From the NCBI GenBank assembly GCA_964344725.1, contig CAYFOI010000011.1:1-39621 (forward strand): 39,621 nucleotides of DNA. The letters are read 5' to 3'. How positions within the stretch are numbered: position 1 is the first letter of the stretch; every line of letters starts with the position of its first letter. The notes under the pieces were generated by a model. That model was not told the origin of the DNA. It searched no databases and worked only from the letters and a program-made list of their open reading frames with translations. The DNA is from CG2-30-44-17 sp964344725. Its GTDB lineage: Bacteria; Patescibacteriota; Gracilibacteria; UBA1369; UBA12470. The translations under genes were made by a program, and so were the position numbers. Shown here in pieces: positions 1 to 7,825 of this stretch.

Positions 1-145
1 AGGAAAGGAGGTCCAACTCGACGTAGAACCTCCTCCTTAAGGGGTGCTCTTTAAAGTGATTAAAGAGCGGTGGACACTATGCCGGCTTTTTTGGGGTCAT
101 GTATGGCCCGTGATCTCTACCGTTCTTTGGTGAGTGATATTTATG
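1..145 (+). ncRNA. 3' part of an unidentified structured transcript (ncRNA or 3' UTR)
   Basis: The stretch folds locally into successive stems: positions 6-12 with 28-34 (7 bp), 46-53 with 61-68 (8 bp), and 68-74 with 116-122 (7 bp with one G-U). The last encloses 94-99 with 104-109 (6 bp, tetraloop). A terminator follows at 146. Two reading frames run in from the left edge and stop early (ending at 39 and 54), so the end of a protein gene cannot be excluded for the first 50 bases, but no family is recognisable. I see no CCA end as in tmRNA and no RNase P core motif. It could be the 3' half of a structured RNA cut by the window edge or a folded 3' UTR. Confidence 0.4.
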
Positions 146-176
146 GACCAGATCGCCACTGGTCAGTTTTGTTTTT
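146..176 (+). terminator. Rho-independent terminator
   Basis: GACCAG (146-151) and CTGGTC (159-164) form a perfect 6-bp stem around a 7-nt loop, followed by AGTTTTGTTTTT. It ends the transcript entering from the left edge. The following stretch to 311 is T-rich and holds no visible gene. Confidence 0.8.
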
Positions 177-311
177 GGATTTTGAGGGCTTTACTCTAGG
201 CTTGAGGGCTTAAAATAAAGCGTTTTTGTCCAATTTGTTTTGATTTTTGTCCGCTCCGGTTCCTTTTGATTACTTTCTGGGAAAGAAATTGTGGAAGGGA
301 GGGAACTTTTG

Positions 312-983
312 ATGGGCAAGCCGGGGCCCAAGAAAAGTAGTGATCATGTTATTATACCCCGAAATATTGATTTGCGCAAGGGGCCTTACTTGGATACAAT
401 CCTTTTGATGAAAGGAAAACTTTTTTTAATCTTAGGATCTTCAGGTTCAGGCAAGGGTACAGTTCTTGCGGGTCTTCGTGAAAAACATCCTGAATTTGTT
501 TTTCCGAAATCGTGTACTACTCGTGAACCTAGGGATAATAAGAAAGGTGAGGAGGTTTATGAATTTGTTTCCAAGGGGGAGTTTAAGGAGATGATTGATG
601 CTGGAGAGTTCCTTGAATGGGCTATTGTTCATGGCGAGAATTATTATGGAACTCTTAAAAAGCCTATTATGGAAGCTCTTGAGGCTGGTAAAACCGTGGT
701 TCGTGAAGTTGATGTGCAAGGTTTGCGTTCAATTCGTGAAATTATTTCTGAGACCGATCTTATTTCGATCTTCTTAACTGTTGCGTCATGGGATGAGCTC
801 AAGGCGCGTATTTTGAGGAGAGGAGAGATGTCTGATGAGGAGCTTGAGCGTCGTCACGAGAGTTATCTTAAGGAGAAAGAATGGGAGACTGAGTGCGATC
901 ATGTGCTTCTTACTAAAACAGGGGAGTGTGATCAGATGATTGAGTTTGTTGAGGGGATAGTTATGAGAGAGAGTAATCAGTAG
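312..983 (+). CDS. gmk: Guanylate kinase
   Basis: Phosphorylates GMP (and dGMP) with ATP to GDP, an essential cytosolic step in nucleotide supply. The P-loop GSSGSGKGT lies at residues 42-50 of the 223-aa product. The GMP-binding region follows with FPKSCTTREPR and GEEVYEF, then EFLEWAIVHGENYYGT and the lid region with ILRRGEMSDEELERR. I chose ATG 312 because a GGGAGGG purine run lies about 8 nt upstream. A GTG at 291 would add 7 residues, and ATG 408 would give the shorter N terminus usual for the family, so about 32 residues before the first beta strand are uncertain. It is followed by tRNA-Gln with no protein gene in its operon. Confidence 0.95.
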   Translation: MGKPGPKKSSDHVIIPRNIDLRKGPYLDTILLMKGKLFLILGSSGSGKGTVLAGLREKHPEFVFPKSCTTREPRDNKKGEEVYEFVSKGEFKEMIDAGEFLEWAIVHGENYYGTLKKPIMEALEAGKTVVREVDVQGLRSIREIISETDLISIFLTVASWDELKARILRRGEMSDEELERRHESYLKEKEWETECDHVLLTKTGECDQMIEFVEGIVMRESNQ

Positions 984-993
984 ACAGTAGATT
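974..993 (+). repeat. Low-complexity CAGTAG tract, shared with 35583-35602
   Basis: The 20-mer agtaatcagtagacagtaga overlaps the gmk stop codon and recurs exactly upstream of groEL. It is one of several related tracts in intergenic DNA. Confidence 0.6.
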
Positions 994-1021
994 TTGGTAT
1001 AACGGTTTTTGTAAAAAACAA

Positions 1022-1096
1022 TGGGGCGTCGCCAAGTGGTAAGGCAACGGGTTCTGGTCCCGTCATTCGTAGGTTCGAATCCTACCGCCCCAGCCA
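1022..1096 (+). tRNA. tRNA-Gln (anticodon CTG)
   Basis: Complete cloverleaf. The 7-bp acceptor stem TGGGGCG/CGCCCCA spans 1022-1028 and 1086-1092, with discriminator G and an encoded CCA. The anticodon loop TTCTGGT sits on stem ACGGG/CCCGT. The T arm is GTAGG-TTCGAAT-CCTAC. The anticodon CTG reads CAG (Gln). An extended -10 (TGGTATAAC) lies about 25 nt upstream, so it may have its own promoter behind gmk. Confidence 0.96.
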
Positions 1097-1137
1097 GTAA
1101 AAAAATACTCAACCTTCGGTTGGCTTATTTTTTTACT
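1096..1137. terminator. Terminator hairpin after tRNA-Gln, symmetric A/T flanks
   Basis: CAACC (1110-1114), loop TTC, GGTTG (1118-1122), flanked by AGT-A7 on the left and T7-ACT on the right. The A and T runs can extend the stem and make it work in either direction. It starts at the last base of the tRNA CCA. Confidence 0.85.
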
Positions 1138-1229
1138 GTATTTGGGTCGAGTAGGGTGAGAACCTAAGGTTCGAGCTCCGAGGATAGCGAGAATTGTTTT
1201 TCTTTGTTTAACAATGCTGGAGAACTATT

Positions 1230-1257
1230 TTTACGTTAATCTTATCTGTGCTATATA
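1230..1257 (+). promoter_or_regulatory. Putative promoter of the 1264 gene, leaderless spacing
   Basis: A TTTACG -35-like box at 1230-1235 and TATATA at 1252-1257 are separated by 16 bp. The -10 is 6 nt from the ATG at 1264, so transcription would start at or next to the start codon. Confidence 0.45.
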
Positions 1258-1263
1258 TAAGAT

Positions 1264-2583
1264 ATGAAAATAAAAGTTAAAAATGCTGTTATTGCTTTAA
1301 TACTGCTGGGTGGTCTAAGTGTTGGCATTGGCATTGCAGGAAAAACCTTGTTATTGGAACAACCTACTGCGGATAATTTAGAATCCAATTCAATCGAAAC
1401 TATTTTGTCGCAGGAAGATATAGAAAAAATACAAAATTATGAAGCTATTGAAGGTGTGCCAATACCTGATTTGCAGTTTCAACCATTGCAAATCGAAAAA
1501 AAGATGCCAATAACACCAAGTGACGACTATACATCTGGCGGTTTCTGTAGAGTAAACTATGTAGAGTCGCAAGAGGCTTTTATCTACACATTTGGCTCAG
1601 GTGAACTATCTGACACAGGCGATTTGGATTGCACCCCGGAGAAAGTGGTTGAAGATAGACAAATTGGCTATGCATACATCAAATACGATACGAATCTGAA
1701 CGAACTTGCAACTGCTTTTTTCTTAGCTTTTAATGATACTTGTCAGGCTGGAGATTCAGCATCTGCATGGTCAGATGATGGATTTTATTATCTAACTGGT
1801 GGTCCGAACTACTTGGGCAACAAAGGCAATGCATTCGAGAATGGGATGCCGGTTTATAAATTTGATGATGAATTAAATCAAGTTGGTTTTTATCAATTGT
1901 ACGCGGACTCGCTGACACAACATAAAAATGATCCAACCTTAGCTGTTGTGAATAACCAAGTTATTATTAGTGGACTATACGATGAGGATGGTTCGTTAGA
2001 AGGTGATATGAGAAACCTCCCTATTGATGAAGGACCAGGAACTTGGTATGCGACTTTGTCAAAGAATCTGGATTACAAAGATACATTCTTCCTTACAGAT
2101 ACGTCTCACATCAGTGCATCATCCATTTTATTTAGAGATGGTATTTATTACATTATTACTTCTGAAGTTGGTGCAGGTGGCAGTATTATAGTCATGGAAT
2201 ATGATGAAGATTGGAATTTTCTAGGGGTAAAAGAAATAATTGAAAATAGATTAGCGAGTTGGTCACAAGGAGCTCTCTACTTGGAAGATCAGAATATGTA
2301 CGCAGTAACTTACAATGATCATACTATTCTTGGTTCATCAAACATATTTTTAGCTTTATTTGATGAGGATTGGAATTTGGTCAGTAACACAGCAATTACA
2401 CAGTTTAGCGGCAATAATGCGGATGAAATAATAGCCTCTCGATCATGGATAGACTACTACGACGGCAAACTCTATTTGTCATACGACGTCGAAGATTTGA
2501 TATATGCGCAAGAGGTAGGAGCAGATATTCTGCAATGTCAATTATCAGTTATTGATCTTAAGCAATTGGAAGAATTGCAATAA
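1264..2583 (+). CDS. Exported or membrane-anchored protein of unknown function, beta-propeller-like
   Basis: The 439-aa product has an N-terminal hydrophobic helix (residues about 8-33, Gly-rich, no clear Ala-X-Ala site), so it is probably an uncleaved anchor or signal peptide with an extracytoplasmic body. The body is rich in short Tyr/Gly/Asp beta-strand units such as DDGFYYLTGG, RDGIYYIITS, YDEDWNFLG and FDEDWNLVS. The YDEDWN/FDEDWN pair looks like blade repeats of a propeller. No catalytic motif is recognised. The sense strand seems richer in A and C than the neighbouring + strand genes, and the gene directly follows a tRNA, which may mean transfer or inversion. A weak stem before T7 (AAACTG...CAGTTTTTTT, 2583-2614) may end transcription. 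Confidence 0.8.
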   Translation: MKIKVKNAVIALILLGGLSVGIGIAGKTLLLEQPTADNLESNSIETILSQEDIEKIQNYEAIEGVPIPDLQFQPLQIEKKMPITPSDDYTSGGFCRVNYVESQEAFIYTFGSGELSDTGDLDCTPEKVVEDRQIGYAYIKYDTNLNELATAFFLAFNDTCQAGDSASAWSDDGFYYLTGGPNYLGNKGNAFENGMPVYKFDDELNQVGFYQLYADSLTQHKNDPTLAVVNNQVIISGLYDEDGSLEGDMRNLPIDEGPGTWYATLSKNLDYKDTFFLTDTSHISASSILFRDGIYYIITSEVGAGGSIIVMEYDEDWNFLGVKEIIENRLASWSQGALYLEDQNMYAVTYNDHTILGSSNIFLALFDEDWNLVSNTAITQFSGNNADEIIASRSWIDYYDGKLYLSYDVEDLIYAQEVGADILQCQLSVIDLKQLEELQ

Positions 2584-2745
2584 GAAACTGCCAGAAATAG
2601 ATTCAACCAGTTTTTTTAACACTAAAGATAGGAGTTGGTTTACGCAAACACCATTGGTCTAAAATAATGAAGTATCACGAAGGATTCCGATCATCTCTTC
2701 AAGATATTTGAGCTTTGATTAGTGTCATCTCTTTACCTTGGTCGC

Positions 2746-2773
2746 TTTACAAAACCAGAAAATCTGGTATACT
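2746..2773 (+). promoter_or_regulatory. Sigma-70-type promoter of the ABC transporter gene
   Basis: TTTACA (2746-2751), 16-bp spacer, TATACT (2768-2773) preceded by TGG (extended -10). The -10 ends 9 nt before ATG 2783, so the mRNA would have almost no leader. This decides for ATG 2783 over a GTG at 2738 that lies upstream of the promoter. Confidence 0.65.
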
Positions 2774-2782
2774 TGGCGAACC

Positions 2783-4348
2783 ATGAAAAATACTACAGGA
2801 CAAACAGTTCGGCTTTATTTAAAACATTTGAAAAAATATAAATTATTGGTTGTTTTGTCGTTTCTGGGTATCTTCATGGGGATATCAACAGATATGGTGT
2901 ATCCGATGGTTATAAAGGAGTTGATTGATTTTATGACTCTTGGAGTAGAGAATGTCGATTTTTCAAAGCTGTTCTTTTACCTTGTGCCTTTAACGATTTT
3001 GTATGTTTTTGGTGGAGCTGGATGGCGGATTGCTCTCTATAGCATTGTTAAACTTGAGCCGAAAGTTATGGAATCACTTTCAAAAGAGTGTTTCTCCTCT
3101 GTTCACAAGCATTCATATAACTTTTTCAATAATGAGTTTGTGGGGTCGCTTGTGAAGCGTGTTAATCGAATGGTTCGATCCTTTGAAAATTTCTTCGATA
3201 TTATTGCTTTTGAAATGTTTACGATTGCAATACGTATGATTATTGCAGTTGTTGTACTTTCTTGGCTACATCCTGTTTTTGGGATATCAATGTTTGTTTG
3301 GGGCGTGGTTTTTCTGACTGGTAATTACTATATTTCTTTATATAAACTGGAAAAGTATGATGTTCCTAGGACAAAATCTGAGAGTGAAGTTACTGGGTAT
3401 CTTGCAGATACGATTTCCAACAATATTAACATAAAGTTGTTCTCTAATAGGAAATATGAGAATGCTGGTTTTGGACGCGTGCTTGCAAATTGGAGGAAGC
3501 TTTCGATTAAAGCATTTACTTTTAATGCGCATGTCGAGCTTTTTCAGAACATCATGATGCTTGTATTTGAAATCTTTATGATTTATATGGCGCTTAAATT
3601 TTGGAGTGAAGGAGTTTTGTCTCTTGGTAGTTTCGTTTTGATTCAAACCTATTTGATGGAGATTTTTATGTCTGTATGGAATTTCGGGCGTCATATTCGT
3701 AGGCTTTATGAAGCTTTTGCTGATGCTGAGGAAATGACTGTGATTTTGAATACTCCAATTGGGGTTGAAGACGTTCGAAATGCGAAAGATTTGGTTGTTA
3801 ATAGAGGGAGAGTTGAGTTTGAAAATGTGGACTTCTCTTATGCGGATTTGGAAGGTGCAGAAGAAAGTGAAAGTGTGATACAGAATTTGAATTTGGGTGT
3901 GAAACCTGGAGAAAAAGTAGCTTTGATTGGGCCGTCAGGTGGCGGCAAAAGTACAATTGTACGCTTGTTATTGCGTTTGTTTGATATCAAGAATGGTCAA
4001 ATTTTGGTTGATGGTCAGGACATCTCTAAGCTGCGACAAGATAGTGTGCGTGCGCAAATTGCTATGGTGCCTCAGGATCCAATTTTGTTCCATCGTTCTT
4101 TGATGGAGAATATTCGTTATGGCAATTTGGATGCAACTGATCAGGAAGTAATTGCTGCCTCAAAGATGGCTCATTGTCATGAGTTTATTGAGAGTTTTCC
4201 AAATGGATATGATACTTTTGTCGGTGAACGAGGCGTTAAACTCTCGGGTGGTGAGAAACAGAGGGTGGCGATTGCACGTGCGATTTTGAGTAATGCTAGA
4301 ATTCTTATTCTGGATGAAGCGACTAGTAGTTTGGATGTACATTCGTAG
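2783..4348 (+). CDS. ABC transporter, fused permease-ATPase, stopped early by an in-frame TAG
   Basis: Exporter-type half transporter (MsbA/HlyB-like): transmembrane domain at residues 20-320 with about six hydrophobic segments, then the nucleotide-binding domain. Visible motifs are Walker A GPSGGGKST (about 383-391), Q-loop region MVPQDPILF, signature LSGGEKQR, Walker B ILILDEAT and D-loop SSLD. A TAG at 4346-4348 follows VHS and cuts the protein at 521 aa. The same frame continues at once with the H-loop and the rest of the domain to 4552, and 589 aa would be normal for the family. GAG to TAG, one base, would explain it. Without readthrough the ATPase lacks its switch histidine and should be inactive. 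The substrate is unknown. Confidence 0.85.
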   Translation: MKNTTGQTVRLYLKHLKKYKLLVVLSFLGIFMGISTDMVYPMVIKELIDFMTLGVENVDFSKLFFYLVPLTILYVFGGAGWRIALYSIVKLEPKVMESLSKECFSSVHKHSYNFFNNEFVGSLVKRVNRMVRSFENFFDIIAFEMFTIAIRMIIAVVVLSWLHPVFGISMFVWGVVFLTGNYYISLYKLEKYDVPRTKSESEVTGYLADTISNNINIKLFSNRKYENAGFGRVLANWRKLSIKAFTFNAHVELFQNIMMLVFEIFMIYMALKFWSEGVLSLGSFVLIQTYLMEIFMSVWNFGRHIRRLYEAFADAEEMTVILNTPIGVEDVRNAKDLVVNRGRVEFENVDFSYADLEGAEESESVIQNLNLGVKPGEKVALIGPSGGGKSTIVRLLLRLFDIKNGQILVDGQDISKLRQDSVRAQIAMVPQDPILFHRSLMENIRYGNLDATDQEVIAASKMAHCHEFIESFPNGYDTFVGERGVKLSGGEKQRVAIARAILSNARILILDEATSSLDVHS

Positions 4349-4552
4349 AAATTGATTCAAGAAGCTTTGGAACGTTTAACGAAGAATAAAACGACTATTG
4401 TAATTGCTCATCGACTTTCAACTGTTACAAATGTTGATCGGATTGTTGTGTTAGAAAATGGGCAGGTTATTGAGGAAGGTGGACATCGTGAGTTACTTCG
4501 CAACGAGGACGGTCTTTATAAGTCTTTGTGGGAAGTTTCGAATCAAGTATAG
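4349..4552 (+). pseudogene. C-terminal end of the ABC transporter, cut off by TAG 4346
   Basis: In the same frame as 2783-4348 with no indel. The fragment reads KLIQEALERLTKNKTT, then IVIAHRLSTV (the H-loop with its switch histidine), then VLENGQVIEEGGHREL and a normal ABC C terminus ending at TAG 4552. It has no convincing start of its own (a TTG at 4352 only), so it is best read as the remainder of one gene, made only by amber readthrough if at all. Confidence 0.85.
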
Positions 4553-4565
4553 TAGGCCAGCTTGC

Positions 4566-4593
4566 TTGACTTTTTACAGAGAAATGGTATGAT
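4566..4593 (+). promoter_or_regulatory. Promoter of the 4600 gene, leaderless spacing
   Basis: TTGACT (4566-4571), 16-bp spacer, TATGAT (4588-4593), six bases, then ATG 4600. The expected +1 falls on the start codon. Confidence 0.75.
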
Positions 4594-4599
4594 TTCGGC

Positions 4600-5625
4600 A
4601 TGAAATCTTCTCAAGAAGGCTGGGAATCTGGCCAAATTACAGGTGGTATACGACGATTTTTTCCAAGAATCGCTGCTACGGCACTTATTGGGTGTCTACC
4701 TGTTGGTTGTGTCGATTCTTCGGGTGATGCGGATTTTGAGCCTGTGTATCCGGAATGTTCTGAGCTTGGTGATGGTGGCGTTGCTATGTGGCAGCTTGGT
4801 TGGTTTTATGATGATCCGGCGCGTTTAGAGATGCTTGAAAATCTAGCACACTTAGATGGTGGGATAGTTTTGACGGATCCTGTTTATGCTGAATGGTTAC
4901 TTAGTCAGTTTGAAGCGGCTGGTTTGACTCTTACGTTACAGCTTGTTAAGAGGGAAGATTGTCTTGCGGCAGATGGTTCTTTTGATCAGGATAAATGGAA
5001 GGCTAATCTTGATGGATATGAAGGGGTGGACTTGTCGCGATTTATTGAAAATGGAACATGGGTTGGAGTACTTCTTCTAGATGATCTTGGGCTTAATGAG
5101 GGAGAATCGATCGATTCTTCTATATTTGATTGGATGGCAGAAGAGGTCCAGAAGAAGTTTGATATTCCGGAGGGAATAGGTTTCTCGTATGATGTTCGTC
5201 AAGATCCTACGGATATCTACTCTTACAATTACGATGGTAATCCGTTGCAAGTTGTTAATAGGGGACACTTGCAAATAAATAGTAAAGATGTTCAAGATAG
5301 AGCTGGAGGTGATACGCGGGTTTTTCTTGCGGATGAGATTTATGTGGCTAATGAAATGGGCCTGGGGTGCATGAGGATAACTTTGAATTTTCCTGATTGG
5401 GTAAGGAAAGAAGAAGATCAGACTTGCACAGATTTGGGTCGACCTGAAGGGTTTCGTACTGATAGTTGTGGGATTTTGCCTGAAGAGGCGTTAGAGACTC
5501 TCGAAGCTATAGATGAAGTTGGATGTTGGGGGACTGGTATGTGGCAGATGAACTTAGATAGACTGATCTATCTGACGGATGATTATTTGCCAGTTTATAA
5601 CTACATGTCTACGGTTTGTTCTTAA
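4600..5625 (+). CDS. Putative exported lipoprotein of unknown function
   Basis: 341 aa. After a basic N terminus (GGIRRFFPR) comes a short hydrophobic stretch ending in LIGC (Cys32), a usable lipobox, with a second Cys at 37. The N-region is long (about 20 residues), so the lipid attachment is likely rather than sure. The body contains many Trp, Asp and Glu and several Cys (PECSEL, KREDCLAAD, LGCMRIT, DQTCTDLG, TDSCGI, EVGCWG). Phrases such as MWQLGWFYDDP, VGVLLLDDLG and VFLADEIYVANEMG suggest an alternating alpha/beta fold, conceivably a TIM barrel like a glycoside hydrolase, but no catalytic signature is recognised. A tight promoter lies directly upstream. Its stop overlaps the end of the broken minus-strand gene at 5622. 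Confidence 0.8.
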   Translation: MKSSQEGWESGQITGGIRRFFPRIAATALIGCLPVGCVDSSGDADFEPVYPECSELGDGGVAMWQLGWFYDDPARLEMLENLAHLDGGIVLTDPVYAEWLLSQFEAAGLTLTLQLVKREDCLAADGSFDQDKWKANLDGYEGVDLSRFIENGTWVGVLLLDDLGLNEGESIDSSIFDWMAEEVQKKFDIPEGIGFSYDVRQDPTDIYSYNYDGNPLQVVNRGHLQINSKDVQDRAGGDTRVFLADEIYVANEMGLGCMRITLNFPDWVRKEEDQTCTDLGRPEGFRTDSCGILPEEALETLEAIDEVGCWGTGMWQMNLDRLIYLTDDYLPVYNYMSTVCS

Positions 5626-5818
5626 TCTACCTCAAAAATCACCCACCATTCGCCGGAATCGCTATAAGAAGAGCCGTCGGTGCCGCTTAGTGTTGTTCAA
5701 AGAGCAGGTCCATTTGCTCGTCAAATGTCATTTCGGAAAGATCGGCAGGTTTAAAAAGACAACTTTGGGCAGGTAGTAGTAGCATGGCAAGCGCCAAAAA
5801 AGCAGTGATTTCTCCCAT
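5622..5818 (-). pseudogene. Small lipoprotein gene with a frameshift
   Basis: On the minus strand ATG 5818 opens a 43-codon frame ending at TAA 5687. It begins MGEITAFLALAMLLLPAQSC, a signal peptide whose C20 follows an acceptable lipobox (AQSC), and continues FKPADLSEMTFDEQMDLLFEQ. Just before the stop the other frame carries on as TLSGTDGSSYSDS and GEWWVIFEVD to a TAA at 5622, a sensible C terminus. A one-base indel near 5690-5700 therefore seems to have split a gene of about 64 codons, or the ribosome shifts there. The sequence TATGATATAAC upstream may hold its -10. The end overlaps the stop of the + strand gene by 3 bases. The family is not recognised. Confidence 0.55.
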
Positions 5819-5917
5819 TTTTGTTTTGGTTTAGAAATGCGAATGTTATATCATAAGGTGCGTGATTGGGGCTTTCTCTCCATCATTTCAAAAATTAAAA
5901 CAAAAAAACAAAAAAAC

Positions 5918-7642
5918 ATGAAAAAGGTATTTTATTCACTACTTGTTGTTATGTTGATGGCAAGTACGGCTTTTGCTGTGGCTACTGCATCTTACGAAGT
6001 CTCTTATTCGATTGATGGAGAGTATTATATCGATGTGGATTTTGATGGTGAGATTGATACGAATGATTTTTTGAGGATTCGTGTGACTTCTGATAGTTCT
6101 GGTGAGATTAAAGAGGAGTATATTTCGGTTCCTTCTTCAGGGAGCATTCGGACTTTTGTTATGCCTCAGTTCTTTGAGCAGCTTGATGGTGAAGGGGAGT
6201 ATGATTTGGAGCTTGCTGTTTGTAGCTCTGATATAAAAGATATTGTTGGTGGGGAATATGTTTACGGTGATACCGATAGTTATTGTGAGGTTTTTGCTCA
6301 AGAGACTGTTAGTTATGAGCGTGTTGCTTTGGCGGAGGTTGTTTTGCCTTCTCCTCCGATTGCTGATTATGAAGATGGCGTGATGAGCTCTTATGAGGAT
6401 TATTATATTGCTTTCTCTGATATTGATGAGGCGGATTTGGATGGGGTTGCTGCTTTGGAGCTTTATCGGCGTAATGTTATTAGTGGTTATCCTGATGGAG
6501 ATTTCCATGGAGATGAAGATGTGAATCGTGCTGAGGCGGCGAAGTTTTTGATGCTTGCTCGGTATGGCTTGTATGATCTGGATGTTGATGAGGATCCTTT
6601 TCCAGATGTGGATAAGGATGAATGGTATGCGCCTTATATTGAGAGGTGTGCTGACGAGGGTATAATTGAAGGTTATCCTGATGGTGATTTTAAGCCGGCT
6701 GATACGGTGAATACTGTTGAGTTCCTCAAAATGCTGACTTTAACTTTTGACCTTGATACGGATCTTTCGTATAGCTATAGCGATGTGACTGATGATTCTT
6801 GGTTTTCTACTTATGCTGGGATTGCAGAAGAGTATGATCTTTTCCCGGATAGAATGGATGAGCTTGATCCTGCTGATGAATTGACTCGTTATGAGGTCGC
6901 TACTGCTATTTATCAGTATTTTTCTGGACGCGATGATGGGTTGAATGATGCAGCAGTCGTGGTTCGAGATATTTTCTCAGGGGTTGATGCTGAGATTTGT
7001 ACGAATATTGATGAGGAGTCGAAGCTTGAGTCGTGTGGCGCTTATGCGGAAGAGATGGATGGCTTAAAAGAGGAGTTTCTGGAGGAGCTTCTTGGTGAAT
7101 ATAGTATGGATGATTTTTATGATGGGATGGTGCCGATGACTATTTATGTTGAGGGTGAATATACGTCTTTTTATGCGGATGGTGTTGGGGAAGAAGGGGA
7201 GGTGTATGATGGTATTGAGAGGAAAGTGATCTTGTATTTGGCTATTGGGGATAAAAGAGAGGATTTTGGTGGTTTGGATGAAGGGTTTTGGCTTGATACG
7301 ATTCCTTTTGACGTTTTGGAGGTTGATGCTATCTCGTATTCATATGATGGTGAGTATTACTATGGGCCGGGTACGTTGGCTTATACGTGGAGTGGAGGAG
7401 GTTACTATGATGGTGGGTATATTGGTATGCAGCTTTTTGATTATGCGCAAACGGAGCCGTATATGGATTATACGGATACTTTTCATGTTTTAGGGGTTGA
7501 GTATGAGAAAAATACGGATACTGTGATTAATCCGATGGGACTTTTGCATTATCATATTAATGCTATCTATGATTTTGTTGATTCAAATGTGCTTGAGGAT
7601 AGTGGGGTTCTTTATTATGAAGATGGATATCTTCAGAGTTAG
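5918..7642 (+). CDS. S-layer homology (SLH) domain surface protein
   Basis: 574 aa with a clear signal peptide, MKKVFYSLLVVMLMASTAFA, cleaved after Ala20. An N-terminal beta-rich domain is followed by three SLH repeats. The first is around NVISGYPDGDF (residue about 188) with FPDVDKDEWYAPYIERCADE. The second is around IIEGYPDGDFKPAD (about 248) with YSDVTDDSWFSTYAGIAEE. The third is around DLFPDRMDELDPADELTRYE (about 306). SLH modules bind cell-wall polymers and anchor S-layer or surface proteins. The remaining 230 residues are very acidic and Tyr/Gly-rich and not recognised. ATG 5918 was chosen because it begins the signal peptide; the open frame extends 27 codons further up without a better start. 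Confidence 0.92.
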   Translation: MKKVFYSLLVVMLMASTAFAVATASYEVSYSIDGEYYIDVDFDGEIDTNDFLRIRVTSDSSGEIKEEYISVPSSGSIRTFVMPQFFEQLDGEGEYDLELAVCSSDIKDIVGGEYVYGDTDSYCEVFAQETVSYERVALAEVVLPSPPIADYEDGVMSSYEDYYIAFSDIDEADLDGVAALELYRRNVISGYPDGDFHGDEDVNRAEAAKFLMLARYGLYDLDVDEDPFPDVDKDEWYAPYIERCADEGIIEGYPDGDFKPADTVNTVEFLKMLTLTFDLDTDLSYSYSDVTDDSWFSTYAGIAEEYDLFPDRMDELDPADELTRYEVATAIYQYFSGRDDGLNDAAVVVRDIFSGVDAEICTNIDEESKLESCGAYAEEMDGLKEEFLEELLGEYSMDDFYDGMVPMTIYVEGEYTSFYADGVGEEGEVYDGIERKVILYLAIGDKREDFGGLDEGFWLDTIPFDVLEVDAISYSYDGEYYYGPGTLAYTWSGGGYYDGGYIGMQLFDYAQTEPYMDYTDTFHVLGVEYEKNTDTVINPMGLLHYHINAIYDFVDSNVLEDSGVLYYEDGYLQS

Positions 7643-7655
7643 GGGCTTTTAGAAA

Positions 7656-7685
7656 TTGACAATTTTAATAAGGTGGGCGTATATT
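7656..7685 (+). promoter_or_regulatory. Strong promoter in front of a 15-codon ORF
   Basis: Perfect TTGACA (7656-7661), 18-bp spacer, TATATT (7680-7685). The six bases to ATG 7692 put the start site on the start codon. Transcription would end at the terminator at 7787-7810. Confidence 0.7.
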
Positions 7686-7691
7686 TTGGCC

Positions 7692-7739
7692 ATGGAACTT
7701 ATGAATTACATCAGCAACTCAAAGAAGAAGGCGGCTTAG
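7692..7739 (+). CDS. Possible leaderless micropeptide, or part of a small RNA
   Basis: ATG to TAG encodes MELMNYISNSKKKAA (15 aa). The case for translation is position: a consensus promoter ends six bases upstream, as for several longer genes here with leaderless spacing, and a terminator closes a transcript of about 120 nt. The sequence itself has no recognisable domain, only a basic KKK tail. Equally the unit may be a small RNA or a short leader whose end lies before the ATP-grasp gene at 7826. Confidence 0.35.
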   Translation: MELMNYISNSKKKAA

Positions 7740-7786
7740 ACGCTGTGGTTTTCTTTGTATGATGTAGTTTCGTTTATATAACAGGA

Positions 7787-7810
7787 AGCCCAGTGTCTGG
7801 GCTCTTTTTT
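7787..7810 (+). terminator. Rho-independent terminator
   Basis: AGCCCAG (7787-7793), loop TGT, CTGGGCT (7797-7803), then CTTTTTT. It ends 16 nt before the ATP-grasp gene, so it either terminates the small unit upstream or attenuates readthrough into that gene. Confidence 0.85.
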
Positions 7811-7825
7811 GTTATTCGTTTTTTT

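Noticed and set aside
786..1112. Minus-strand ORF containing GAVGFEPTNDGTRTRC
   Set aside because: It is the antisense of tRNA-Gln, a well-known false protein pattern, and runs across the gmk gene.
4346..4348. Genome-wide TAG recoding or pyrrolysine insertion
   Set aside because: TAG ends many neighbouring genes at the family-typical C terminus (gmk, trxB, groEL), so only a local event is credible.
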